The notes under the pieces were generated by a model. It was not told the origin of the DNA. It worked only from the letters and a program-made list of their open reading frames with translations, and made no database searches. DNA of 12,171 nucleotides from NCBI GenBank assembly GCA_031288985.1, contig JAITQH010000091.1:1-12171 (forward strand), read 5' to 3'. This document shows positions 1-7,065 of the stretch, one piece after another. How positions within the stretch are numbered: the first letter of the stretch is position 1; each line of letters opens with the position of its first letter. The translations under genes were made by a program, and so were the position numbers. The stretch is from Candidatus Methanoplasma sp. (lineage in GTDB: Archaea; Thermoplasmatota; Thermoplasmata; Methanomassiliicoccales; Methanomethylophilaceae).

Positions 1-3000
1 TCGACCCCGCGTCGACCGCTTTGGACAGAAGCATGGAGATCGTCGCCGTTTGGTACGTCACCATAACCTTCACCGAAGGGGACGGAGTGTACGTCGGCTC
101 GGACTGGCCGGGCGAAAGCGTCGTCAACGTCCCGTACGGGACCGATTTCGGGAACGTATCCGTGCCGGCGATCGAGAAGAACGGAGCCGCCCCAACGGGG
201 TGGTTCGACATGACCAAGAACCCGCACGTCCTCTATTCGGGCTCCACGGTCGTGAACGAGAGCACGACCATCACGCCTGTGTTCGAGGCCATGTTCATAT
301 TCTATACAATGGGAGGGAGCGTCAACGACTTCGCCGTCACATACACTGCGGGCGCAAGCACGTTCCAGGACATCCTGGACAAGGCTTATGCCAGCCTTGG
401 GTCGGTCAGCGACATCTTCAAGAGCGGCCTCAGCCACGAGGGATCCGGCCTGAGCGGCATCGTTTGGTACAAGGAGTCGGGCCACAGCCGCGCATGGTCT
501 GCGGGCGAAGCCGTGTCTTCCGAGACCGAGGCGTACATCAGGTGGCAGGCCACCCTGCAGTTCGATGCGGCGAACTCCTCTTCGTTCCCCTTCGGAACGC
601 TGACGGTCGACGAAGGCACGCCTTACAGCGCCCTGTCGTCCATGCCCGGATTCCCCGCCGTCGATCCGACGTACCCCGGCGGCGCCAAGACGTTCGACGG
701 ATGGTACGACAGCACGCTGACATACCTGGTCGTCGGCCCCCGCCCCGACATGACGCCCGGAACGGGGACCGTCACGGGCGACATGACCGTCACCGCCAAG
801 TACGGAGTGTACGTCACATTCGTGTTCAACGGCGGAGCGGACAGCGTCAATTATCCCGGCAAGACGCAGGTGATCCTGCACGTGGACGGCAGCGGCTTCA
901 TACAGGGGGTCATGCCCATGCCCGTAAAACAGGGGATCGCCGGTCTGACGTGGTATTACGACGGCATAACGCCTCTTCACAACCAACCCGCGCCGGGAAC
1001 ATCGGGAGTCTTCACGGGCAACACGATCTCCCCGGTCGAGAACACGACGGTGCAGGCCCGGTGGTATGCAGAAGTGAAGCTGATACTGCCTTACAGCGCA
1101 ACGAACCCCGGCGTGCCTTCTAGCGCCATGCACATATTGGAAGGATCCACGCTGCAGCAGGCGTTCAACGAGAACGGCGTGACGGAGCTGGATCCAAAAG
1201 TGAACGTTCCGGGCAGCGACACATGGACGTTCAGGGGATGGTTCGAGAACACGCCGTCGGGAGACCGCGGGGACGCCTATTACCTAGTAGGCGCAGGCGG
1301 TGTGAGAAGCATATCCAAAGACGTTTCTCTGACAGCCGAATGGGACACGACGGTGGACTTCGTGCTTGGCTACGACGGAGCGCCGACGGTGCCCCGGGCG
1401 ACGGTCCGCGTGGGACACCCCCTTCCGACCTCGATCCCGGGATCGGAGTACGAGATCAGAGACGGCATCGCTTTCGGCGGCTGGTTCGACAGGAGTGTGA
1501 ACCCCTGGGTAAGATACGATCAGGCCGGATACGCCTCATCGGACGATGCGCCCCTCATCGAAAAGTCGCTGACGCTCCATGCGGCCTGGTGCATCAAAGT
1601 GATCTTTGACGAGAACGGCGGCAGCGGCCTCAGCGTGGTGACGGGAAGCAATGCGGCATTCATCGATCCTGACGGGATCCTCGGCAGCGGCGACGAATAC
1701 TACATCCTGACCGAAGGCACCCGCATAAGCGACATAGTGTTCCAAAATCCGACAAAAGCGGGAATGGTGTTCGTTGCGTGGTTCGACGGCGACGACCGTT
1801 ACGATCCGGAGACCCGGCTCACCCACGACGCGACCCTGCTGGCGAAATACGGATATTTGGTGCACTTCGACGCCAACGGAGGCACGCCCTCCGCGATCCC
1901 CGACATGGAGATAGTGGACGGCGCCTCGCTGATCCTTCCGGAGAACCCGATCAAGGCGGGCCTGATATTCGAAGGATGGCATCTCGGCACGGTGGGAGGA
2001 GACAAATACGCCGCACAGCCCATAAGCGCCGAGACCACCCTGGTCGCCAAATGGCAGGCGGTCCTGACATTCTATGACGGAGTGTCGAGAGACCCCGTCG
2101 GCTCCAGGCTCTACGACGAAGGGGCGCCGTTCACATACGGGACGATCCTCGACGGCAGCGACGTCATCCGCGTGACCGTGACGATAGGAGGCGGCGCAGG
2201 GGCGCAGGCAGAGATCTCCAAGTTCCTGGACAAATGGAACGGGACAGACTGGGACAGATATTATTCCGTGTTCGGCGGATGGTACGACATGGGAACGCAG
2301 ACCCAGTTCGGATCGACCGTGGCGGCGTCGGCGTCCCTGGTCCCGATGTGGATGGAGAAAGCGTCATTCTATGACGCCCTCGGGGCGCTGCTGGAAACAA
2401 AATATCTTGACACGGGGGTGTATCTCGCCGACGCCGTCGCATCCCTCGCAGTGAAGCCGGCAGGATGGGCCGACAGGTCCAACCCGCTGGTGAAGCTCAA
2501 CCCGGAAACGTACAGGATACAGAACAGCGGAGAATTCATTGCGCTGGAATACGCAACGGTCGCGTTCGACCTCAACGGCGGATCTCCGGCCATACCTCCC
2601 GTGTCCGATGTGCCCTACGGCACCATGTTCGGAACCATAGCTCCGAAGGATCCGACGCGCGGCGGCAAGCACTTCGCCGGGTGGTATGACGGCGACGTCC
2701 TCTACGGGTTCACCACCAAGATATCCGGCGATGTGACCCTGAAGGCCAAATGGGAGGACGCGCCGGTGGAGAGGCACACCATATTCGCGTATGCCGACGG
2801 CCACTCCAAGATATCCCCGTCCGGAACGATCCACGTACTCAACGGAGAGAATGCGGCCTTCAAGTTCTCCGCCGACGAGGGATACGTGCTGAGGGTGTAC
2901 ATCGACGGGATCCTTCAAACGGACCAAGGCGGATCGTACGTCTTCAAGAACGTCCGTTCCGACCATGCCATCGTGGTCAGCGGCGTGCCGGAAGGTTCGG

Positions 3001-3575
3001 AGCCGTCGGATTGGATGCTGAGCGTCGAGATATTCGGGGAAGGCGAGGTCTACTACAGCTACGACAACGAGAACTACCACAGGTACGTCGGCCCCCTGCC
3101 TCTGTTCGAGAACACCCGGATATATCTCAAGGCGGTTCCCGACGAAGGATATCGGTTCGAAGGATGGAGCGGGCACCGCGACAGCGGCGACCCGACCCTT
3201 GCGGTGGACTCCGACGGCGGATCGAACATATCGGTCAATGCGAAATTCGGCGTCATGTCGGAGGCGGGCGGATCCGATGACGGAGAGACGGCGGTGGTCA
3301 ATCTGATCCTGGCGATCATCGCCGGCATGGCAGGCGCCGCGGCCGTCATCGCCGCATGGGACAGGAGAGACGGCGGCAGAGGCTCGCTGTCGATCGCCAT
3401 TCTCAGGCTGTCTTCGCTGATAGCCGGCGCGGCCTCTATAGTGGCCCTGTTCCTGACCCAGGAGTTCGACGCGGTCTCGGTGTCGGACGAATGGACGGTG
3501 CTGTTCTTCGCGCTGTTCGTCGTGGCCGCCGTCACATCCTTCCTGAGCTTCAGGATGGTCAGGGCAAGAAACTGA
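1..3575 (+). CDS. Giant InlB-type B-repeat surface protein, C-terminal part (5' end outside window)
   Basis: The frame is open to the left edge (first full codon at base 3). The earliest internal start, a TTG at 21, falls inside what reads as the end of another repeat, so the true start lies upstream. Numbering from that TTG, 1184 residues are visible. Residues 12-911 are a chain of about eleven units of 65-100 aa, each ending in a GW[YF] or WY motif and then a short strand such as TLVAKW, the pattern of Listeria-Bacteroides/InlB B-repeats (Flg_new family). The best copies contain VHFDANGG (613-620) and VAFDLNGG (847-854). Residues 916-990 and 998-1078 look like divergent InlB B-repeats. Hydrophobic segments at about 1092-1112, 1124-1146 and 1157-1176 predict three membrane helices, so the repeats probably face outward. 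I see a single Cys (524). Adhesion or interaction with host or neighbouring cells is plausible from the family but is inference. The gene ends in TGA at 3573 and is followed by a T-rich stretch. Confidence 0.85.
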   Translation, partial: DPASTALDRSMEIVAVWYVTITFTEGDGVYVGSDWPGESVVNVPYGTDFGNVSVPAIEKNGAAPTGWFDMTKNPHVLYSGSTVVNESTTITPVFEAMFIFYTMGGSVNDFAVTYTAGASTFQDILDKAYASLGSVSDIFKSGLSHEGSGLSGIVWYKESGHSRAWSAGEAVSSETEAYIRWQATLQFDAANSSSFPFGTLTVDEGTPYSALSSMPGFPAVDPTYPGGAKTFDGWYDSTLTYLVVGPRPDMTPGTGTVTGDMTVTAKYGVYVTFVFNGGADSVNYPGKTQVILHVDGSGFIQGVMPMPVKQGIAGLTWYYDGITPLHNQPAPGTSGVFTGNTISPVENTTVQARWYAEVKLILPYSATNPGVPSSAMHILEGSTLQQAFNENGVTELDPKVNVPGSDTWTFRGWFENTPSGDRGDAYYLVGAGGVRSISKDVSLTAEWDTTVDFVLGYDGAPTVPRATVRVGHPLPTSIPGSEYEIRDGIAFGGWFDRSVNPWVRYDQAGYASSDDAPLIEKSLTLHAAWCIKVIFDENGGSGLSVVTGSNAAFIDPDGILGSGDEYYILTEGTRISDIVFQNPTKAGMVFVAWFDGDDRYDPETRLTHDATLLAKYGYLVHFDANGGTPSAIPDMEIVDGASLILPENPIKAGLIFEGWHLGTVGGDKYAAQPISAETTLVAKWQAVLTFYDGVSRDPVGSRLYDEGAPFTYGTILDGSDVIRVTVTIGGGAGAQAEISKFLDKWNGTDWDRYYSVFGGWYDMGTQTQFGSTVAASASLVPMWMEKASFYDALGALLETKYLDTGVYLADAVASLAVKPAGWADRSNPLVKLNPETYRIQNSGEFIALEYATVAFDLNGGSPAIPPVSDVPYGTMFGTIAPKDPTRGGKHFAGWYDGDVLYGFTTKISGDVTLKAKWEDAPVERHTIFAYADGHSKISPSGTIHVLNGENAAFKFSADEGYVLRVYIDGILQTDQGGSYVFKNVRSDHAIVVSGVPEGSEPSDWMLSVEIFGEGEVYYSYDNENYHRYVGPLPLFENTRIYLKAVPDEGYRFEGWSGHRDSGDPTLAVDSDGGSNISVNAKFGVMSEAGGSDDGETAVVNLILAIIAGMAGAAAVIAAWDRRDGGRGSLSIAILRLSSLIAGAASIVALFLTQEFDAVSVSDEWTVLFFALFVVAAVTSFLSFRMVRARN
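54..2753 (+). repeat. Array of about eleven degenerate InlB-like B-repeats (protein level)
   Basis: Successive units begin roughly at residues 12, 91, 177, 262, 350, 442, 524, 611, 679, 779 and 845 of the visible protein. Each opens with a beta-strand (for example VHFDANGG), passes through a G[WF]-rich turn (FDGWYD, FRGWFE, FGGWFD, FEGWHL, FAGWYD) and ends with a strand rich in T, V and K before W or Y. The later units (611 and 845) match the family consensus best; the earlier ones and those at 679 and 779 have lost the NGG turn or carry insertions. At DNA level the units are not obviously alike, so the array is old rather than freshly amplified. Confidence 0.75.
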
Positions 3576-3590
3576 GGAGCCGGCCGAAAC

Positions 3591-3610
3591 CTTTTACACT
3601 TTTTTCTTTA
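3591..3610 (+). terminator. T-rich putative archaeal terminator after the surface protein gene
   Basis: About 15 bases after the stop codon the sequence turns T-rich (TTTT, then a run of six T, then TTT) without a strong hairpin. Archaeal RNA polymerase commonly terminates on such oligo-T tracts. It separates the surface protein gene from the following operon. This is a composition-based call. Confidence 0.45.
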
Positions 3611-3611
3611 C

Positions 3612-3627
3612 TGCATATTCTATTAAT
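3612..3627 (+). promoter_or_regulatory. Putative TATA box for the PfkB-AK6-phosphatidyltransferase operon
   Basis: The AT-rich stretch TGCATATTCTATTAAT lies about 29 bases (centre) upstream of the ATG at 3649. This is the spacing expected if transcription starts at or next to the start codon, giving a leaderless mRNA. No purine-rich Shine-Dalgarno motif of good match precedes the ATG, which fits. Confidence 0.45.
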
Positions 3628-3648
3628 GGGAACGGCGATGACGGACGG

Positions 3649-4563
3649 ATGTCGACGAAACCGTTCCTGTCCGTTTACGGACATGTCACCATAGACCAGA
3701 TAATAGCGTTGGACGAGTTTCCCAAACTCAATGAGTCGGTGGACGTGGTCTCCAAAAAGACCTCCCTCGGAGGGACGGGCACGAACATTGCGGCGTCCGC
3801 CGCAAGGCTCGGCGTTCCAACCGCCATATGCGCCTTCGTCGGGGAGGATTTTCCTTCGGAGTACGCCGCAGAGATATCATCCTCCGGCCTGATCGTGAAC
3901 GAGCTGGTGAAGGTTGACGGCACAGAGACGTCCCAGGCAATGGTATTCAACAACTCCCGCCTCGAACAGAAGGTGGTGTTCCATCAGGGTCCTCAGGGCA
4001 GCGCCTCCAAACTCGGCGTCTGCCTGGCGGAAAATGCGTCCGCATCCAAACACGTGCACTTCTGCACAGGGGATCCGGAGTACTACATCTCGCTCATAGG
4101 GCGGCTTCAATCTCCCGAAAGGAGCATATCGCTGGATCCCGCGCAGGAACTGTACAAGATGTGGGACGGCGCAGCCCTGTCAAAGGCTCTGGCCGGTTCG
4201 GACGCCCTGTTCTGCAATGAATACGAGGCCAAGGTGATCGAGAGGCATCTGGGTATCGATGACGTCATGGATCTGGACAAAAAGCTTGTGGTCCGCACGG
4301 AAGGGGCGGCCGGGAGCACGGCGAAGATCGACGGAGCGATCGAAAGGATACCGACCGTCCGCGGCAACGGCTTTGCCGACGCCACCGGGGCGGGGGACGC
4401 GTACCGGGCAGGATATTATGCCGGACTCTACAACGGGTACGGCGTGCGGGATTCGCTGATATTGGCGTCCACCGTATCCTCCTTCGTCGTCGAGAAAGTG
4501 GGGGCGCTGACGAACACCCCCACATGGGAGATGACGCTGAAACGCGCCGGAGGATATCTCTGA
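3649..4563 (+). CDS. PfkB/ribokinase-family carbohydrate kinase
   Basis: A 304-residue protein, the usual size for PfkB-family kinases, which transfer the ATP gamma-phosphate to a sugar, nucleoside or inositol hydroxyl. The N-terminal family signature is visible as SLGGTGTNIAASAARLG (39-55), the internal NEYEA (190-194) matches the NxxE magnesium-site motif, and the C-terminal signature DATGAGDAYRAGYYAG (244-259) supplies the anion hole and the catalytic base Asp250. The substrate cannot be read from the sequence: archaeal relatives include nucleoside kinases, ribokinase-like enzymes and inositol kinases. It is the first gene of a tight operon; its TGA overlaps the next ATG by one base. The ATG is chosen because the fold starts immediately after it (FLSVYGHVTID) and a TATA-like box sits at leaderless spacing. 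Confidence 0.9.
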   Translation: MSTKPFLSVYGHVTIDQIIALDEFPKLNESVDVVSKKTSLGGTGTNIAASAARLGVPTAICAFVGEDFPSEYAAEISSSGLIVNELVKVDGTETSQAMVFNNSRLEQKVVFHQGPQGSASKLGVCLAENASASKHVHFCTGDPEYYISLIGRLQSPERSISLDPAQELYKMWDGAALSKALAGSDALFCNEYEAKVIERHLGIDDVMDLDKKLVVRTEGAAGSTAKIDGAIERIPTVRGNGFADATGAGDAYRAGYYAGLYNGYGVRDSLILASTVSSFVVEKVGALTNTPTWEMTLKRAGGYL

Positions 4564-5096
4564 TGACCTTGGTCGCGGTCACCGGGACGCCGGGCGTCGG
4601 AAAGACCGCGCTCACATCGGAACTATCCGCCAGAGGCCGTTTCGTCATCGATCTCAACGGCTACATCAGAGAGCGCGGGCTTCTCGGCGAGAGGGATGAG
4701 GAAAGAGATACGTACAACGTGGACATCGACGGCCTGAACCAAGCCTTGGACGAATATCGGACGTCAGACGGCGTCGCGATCATGGACGGCCATCTGTCGC
4801 ACTGCGTGGACTGCGATCTGGCGATCGTGCTCAGATGCGCCCCGCCGGAGCTCGCGCGGAGGCTGGAAGCAAGAGGATACGGGGAATCGAAGGTGGCGGA
4901 GAACGTGCAGGCGGAGATAATAGATGTGATACTCTGCGAGGCCGTCGAGACAGGCATCCCTGTTTACGAGATCGACTGCACGGGAATGAGCGTCGGCGGA
5001 GCGGCCGATGCGGCCGAGGAGATATTGGCCGGGAATACGGATAAATATCTGCCAGGCGCTGTTAGCTGGCTGGGAGACTTGGAAGAATGGTTCTAG
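4563..5096 (+). CDS. AK6/Fap7-like adenylate kinase
   Basis: A 177-residue P-loop kinase of the hCINAP/Fap7 (AK6) family, about the normal family length of 180. The Walker A loop GTPGVGKT is at residues 8-15, DLNGYIRERGL follows at 30-40, the segment IMDGHLSH at 73-80 matches the family's DGHLSH region, and the lid-like part LRCAPPELARRLEARGY (90-106) is typical. The C-terminus ends PGAVSWLGDLEEWF, resembling the conserved tail of archaeal members. Family members show adenylate kinase/ATPase activity and act in maturation of the small ribosomal subunit. The ATG at 4563 overlaps the upstream TGA by one base and starts directly at the P-loop strand; an in-frame ATG at 4524 would add 13 unlikely residues. 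The 3' end overlaps the next gene by 10 bases, indicating translational coupling. Confidence 0.88.
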   Translation: MTLVAVTGTPGVGKTALTSELSARGRFVIDLNGYIRERGLLGERDEERDTYNVDIDGLNQALDEYRTSDGVAIMDGHLSHCVDCDLAIVLRCAPPELARRLEARGYGESKVAENVQAEIIDVILCEAVETGIPVYEIDCTGMSVGGAADAAEEILAGNTDKYLPGAVSWLGDLEEWF

Positions 5097-5725
5097 ACGC
5101 GCAGAGGGGAAAAGCGGAGTTCGCACTGCTGCCTGTGGCAAAAAAGATGGAGCGGGTGAACCCCAACATAATATCGTGGATCGGATTGATCCTCGCGCTG
5201 CTGTCGGGGATCGCGCTGTATCTCAGCTTCGAGATGCATTATCTCCTCATCGTCGGAGCGGCGCTCGTGATAATATCCGGCTACTTCGACGCGTTGGACG
5301 GCAAGGTCGCCAAACTGTTCGGAAAAGCGTCCAAGAAAGGGGACTATCTGGATCACGTGTTCGACAGGTACGCCGACGTATTCATGATCGGCGGCGTGGC
5401 GGTCAGCGCATGGTGCAACCCGTATCTCGGAGTGTTGGCCCTTGTGGGAGTTCTGCTGACGTCGTACATGGGCACTCAGGCTCAGGCCGTAGGCGCGCCG
5501 CGCCTGTACTCCGGGCTCCTGGGCAGAGCGGACCGCGTGGTCCTGAGCACGGTGTTCCCGCTGCTGCAGTTCATATTCATACAGGCGGGATACCCATTCC
5601 TGACGATCGGAGACATATCCGTAAGCTGGCTGGAACTCATGATGATATGGTTCGCACTTGTCGGAAATCTGACCGCCGTTCAGAGGGGGATCATAACATG
5701 GCGCAATCTCTCCAAAGAGGAATGA
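5087..5725 (+). CDS. CDP-alcohol phosphatidyltransferase, probably archaetidylinositol phosphate synthase
   Basis: A 212-residue integral membrane protein with about six hydrophobic segments (near 28-48, 51-67, 98-107, 110-125, 143-168 and 180-198). The CDP-OH-phosphotransferase motif D-x2-D-G-x2-A-R-x8-G-x3-D-x3-D is present as Asp68, Asp71, Gly72, Ala75, Lys76, Gly85, Asp89 and Asp93; the Arg is replaced by Lys. The four Asp bind the metal and the CDP-diacyl/dialkyl substrate. In archaea this family joins CDP-archaeol to L-serine, glycerol phosphate or L-myo-inositol 1-phosphate. The downstream FDRYAD resembles the archaetidylinositol phosphate synthase group as I remember it, but the headgroup is not proven. 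The ATG lies inside the end of the kinase gene (10-base overlap). The stop is 1 bp from the convergent primase gene. Confidence 0.82.
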   Translation: MVLDAQRGKAEFALLPVAKKMERVNPNIISWIGLILALLSGIALYLSFEMHYLLIVGAALVIISGYFDALDGKVAKLFGKASKKGDYLDHVFDRYADVFMIGGVAVSAWCNPYLGVLALVGVLLTSYMGTQAQAVGAPRLYSGLLGRADRVVLSTVFPLLQFIFIQAGYPFLTIGDISVSWLELMMIWFALVGNLTAVQRGIITWRNLSKEE

Positions 5726-5726
5726 G

Positions 5727-6755
5727 TCACTGCCCGTCCTTCTTCCGGAAGTTTCCCGATCTGATCCGATAATAGCTGAGGGGATGCTTGACCCTTTCAC
5801 AGGTTGCGTCGGGATCGAAGCATATGCCGTTGGTCTTCATGGTGGCGCATTCCGGAGGGATGTACCCCTCCCCTCCCCTGTCCTCGCCCGTGATATGCCT
5901 TATCTGATATCCCGACTTGCTCTCGTCGAAGTCCGGAGACTGCGCAAAAAGCGCGATTATCTGATCGTACGTCAACCCGAGCGCATGCAGGAACGACACC
6001 AGCGCGAACCTGGCGCTGTGGGGAAGGTTCATGCCGTTCTGCGCGTTCGCCAATATCGTCTTTATGCACGGCGGCAGGCAGTCGGGGTTCATGCCCTCTC
6101 CCCCCGTGGGGCTTAACTGCTTCTTCGTCTCGTTCAGAAGGAGGGATATCCTTCCCACGTCAACGGCAAGCGCGCTCCTGAACTCCGGCGGGACGTTCAG
6201 GGGCAGCTCCTTCTCGATCCTCTCCTGCAAAGCGTTCTGCAGCAGACGGTCGAACTTGTCCGCGCCCAAATGCACGAACCCGTTCCGCAGATCTGTGTTT
6301 ATGAGTTTCCATTCGGACGCTTTCATAACGTGGGAGAATCTCAGATAGTCTGTGAAGTGCATGCTGATCATGCCGTCCGCGTCGAGGGACGAGGCCACTT
6401 CGAGCTCCTGAGCCACTGCGGACACGGAGCCGGGATCCCCTTGCAGAAGATGGTTCATGCGGGATGCCTCGGAAAGGGCGTAGCGCTTCAGGAGAAAACG
6501 GTCGCCGATGATCGAGACGAGCATTCTGGCATAAGGATACGAAAGCACCTCCATGAGCCGGTCGTATTCCTGAAGGAGGGACACGTCGCTGACAATGTGA
6601 TCCTTTATCGCACTCTCCACCCTCTCCACGCCTCTGCTCCTGGCGCTTGCGTACGATTGTGAATCGACCAGCGCGTGCAGGTCGCCCCCGTTTTCCTCCG
6701 CGAATTCGGCGGACCCTCTGAGAAAGGGATATCTTGCCGCGCGGAGGGAGTCCAT
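5727..6755 (-). CDS. priL: DNA primase large subunit PriL
   Basis: A 342-residue protein matching the archaeal/eukaryotic primase large subunit. It pairs with the catalytic small subunit PriS (not in this window) to start RNA primers for replication. The N-terminus has the conserved YPFL (9-12). The C-terminal iron-sulfur domain carries the four expected cluster ligands: Cys230 in LPPCIK, Cys303 in PPECATM, Cys312 in GICF and Cys319 in TCERVKHPLSYY. An extra Cys226 lies just before the first ligand. The segment LPHSARFALVSFLHALG (234-250) is typical of the domain. The ATG is chosen because YPFL follows closely and an AT-rich box lies about 26 bases upstream. The gene converges with the phosphatidyltransferase gene with a single base between the stops. 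Confidence 0.92.
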   Translation of the reverse strand: MDSLRAARYPFLRGSAEFAEENGGDLHALVDSQSYASARSRGVERVESAIKDHIVSDVSLLQEYDRLMEVLSYPYARMLVSIIGDRFLLKRYALSEASRMNHLLQGDPGSVSAVAQELEVASSLDADGMISMHFTDYLRFSHVMKASEWKLINTDLRNGFVHLGADKFDRLLQNALQERIEKELPLNVPPEFRSALAVDVGRISLLLNETKKQLSPTGGEGMNPDCLPPCIKTILANAQNGMNLPHSARFALVSFLHALGLTYDQIIALFAQSPDFDESKSGYQIRHITGEDRGGEGYIPPECATMKTNGICFDPDATCERVKHPLSYYRIRSGNFRKKDGQ

Positions 6756-6775
6756 GCATTCGTAATGGGCGCACG

Positions 6776-6790
6776 TTAAATTATGTTTTC
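6776..6790 (-). promoter_or_regulatory. Putative TATA box for priL
   Basis: Read on the minus strand, the stretch GAAAACATAATTTAA is the only AT-rich run in this GC-rich region. Its centre is about 27 bases upstream of the PriL ATG, the spacing of an archaeal TATA box feeding a leaderless transcript. Confidence 0.45.
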
Positions 6791-6873
6791 CTCCGGAGGG
6801 CGCCCGGAGGCGGGGCCGTCATCCCCTGATATTCAAGGCCCCCGCGCCGTCGTCCGCCGCGCCTGCGGCGCGG
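6790..6873. repeat. Cluster of three GC-rich inverted repeats in the priL/radical-SAM intergenic region
   Basis: Three potential hairpins lie within 84 bases. CCTCCGG at 6790-6796 pairs with CCGGAGG at 6804-6810. GCGGGGCC near 6810-6818 pairs with GGCCCCCGC near 6837-6846, with one bulged base and a long loop. CCGCGCC at 6857-6863 pairs perfectly with GGCGCGG at 6867-6873 around a TGC loop. No T-tract follows any of them, so they are not ordinary intrinsic terminators. Function unknown; they sit between the priL promoter and the small ORF at 6881. Confidence 0.5.
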
Positions 6874-6880
6874 ATCCGAC

Positions 6881-7054
6881 ATGATGGTATTCACACCGCG
6901 GACAGCAGAGTCAGGAGCGCTGGGATGCACGCCGGATCTGAAGATCGTAGAAACATGCGTGGACGACGTCTTCAGCCTCATTGAGGGCAAAGACTCATTT
7001 AAGTTTGAGCGGGGGACGCTGTACAAGTTCGTGCGCAACACGGCCGCTTTGTGA
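6881..7054 (+). CDS. Possible small protein or gene remnant, 57 aa (weak)
   Basis: ATG to TGA gives 57 residues of balanced, non-repetitive composition, with a mildly amphipathic middle (KIVETCVDDVFSLIEG) and a basic/aromatic end (FERGTLYKFVRN). I do not recognise it. The frame stays open upstream only to a stop at 6827. There is no clear TATA box at leaderless spacing and only a poor ribosome-binding sequence, so it could be a chance ORF or the tail of a decayed gene. The rest of the 310-base gap (6756-7065) holds only the priL promoter and the hairpin cluster. Confidence 0.25.
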   Translation: MMVFTPRTAESGALGCTPDLKIVETCVDDVFSLIEGKDSFKFERGTLYKFVRNTAAL

Positions 7055-7065
7055 GAAACCGCGCA

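Noticed and set aside
82..815. Shared 14-base word acggagtgtacgtc at 82-95 and 802-815
   Set aside because: It encodes the same GVYV strand in two B-repeats; flanking DNA is not similar, so it is not evidence of a mobile or recent direct repeat.
2364..3176. Minus-strand ORF (270 aa) opposite the surface protein gene
   Set aside because: It overlaps clear B-repeat coding sequence, has no recognisable motif, and stop-free antisense frames are common at this GC content.
4524..4562. Upstream in-frame ATG for the AK6-like kinase
   Set aside because: It would add 13 residues before the P-loop strand and overlap the upstream gene by 40 bases; the ATG at 4563 in the TGATGA junction fits the family start.
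6781..7041. Minus-strand 86-aa ORF in the intergenic region
   Set aside because: Its latter half is a low-complexity Arg/Gly/Pro run read through the hairpin cluster, with no promoter or family resemblance.
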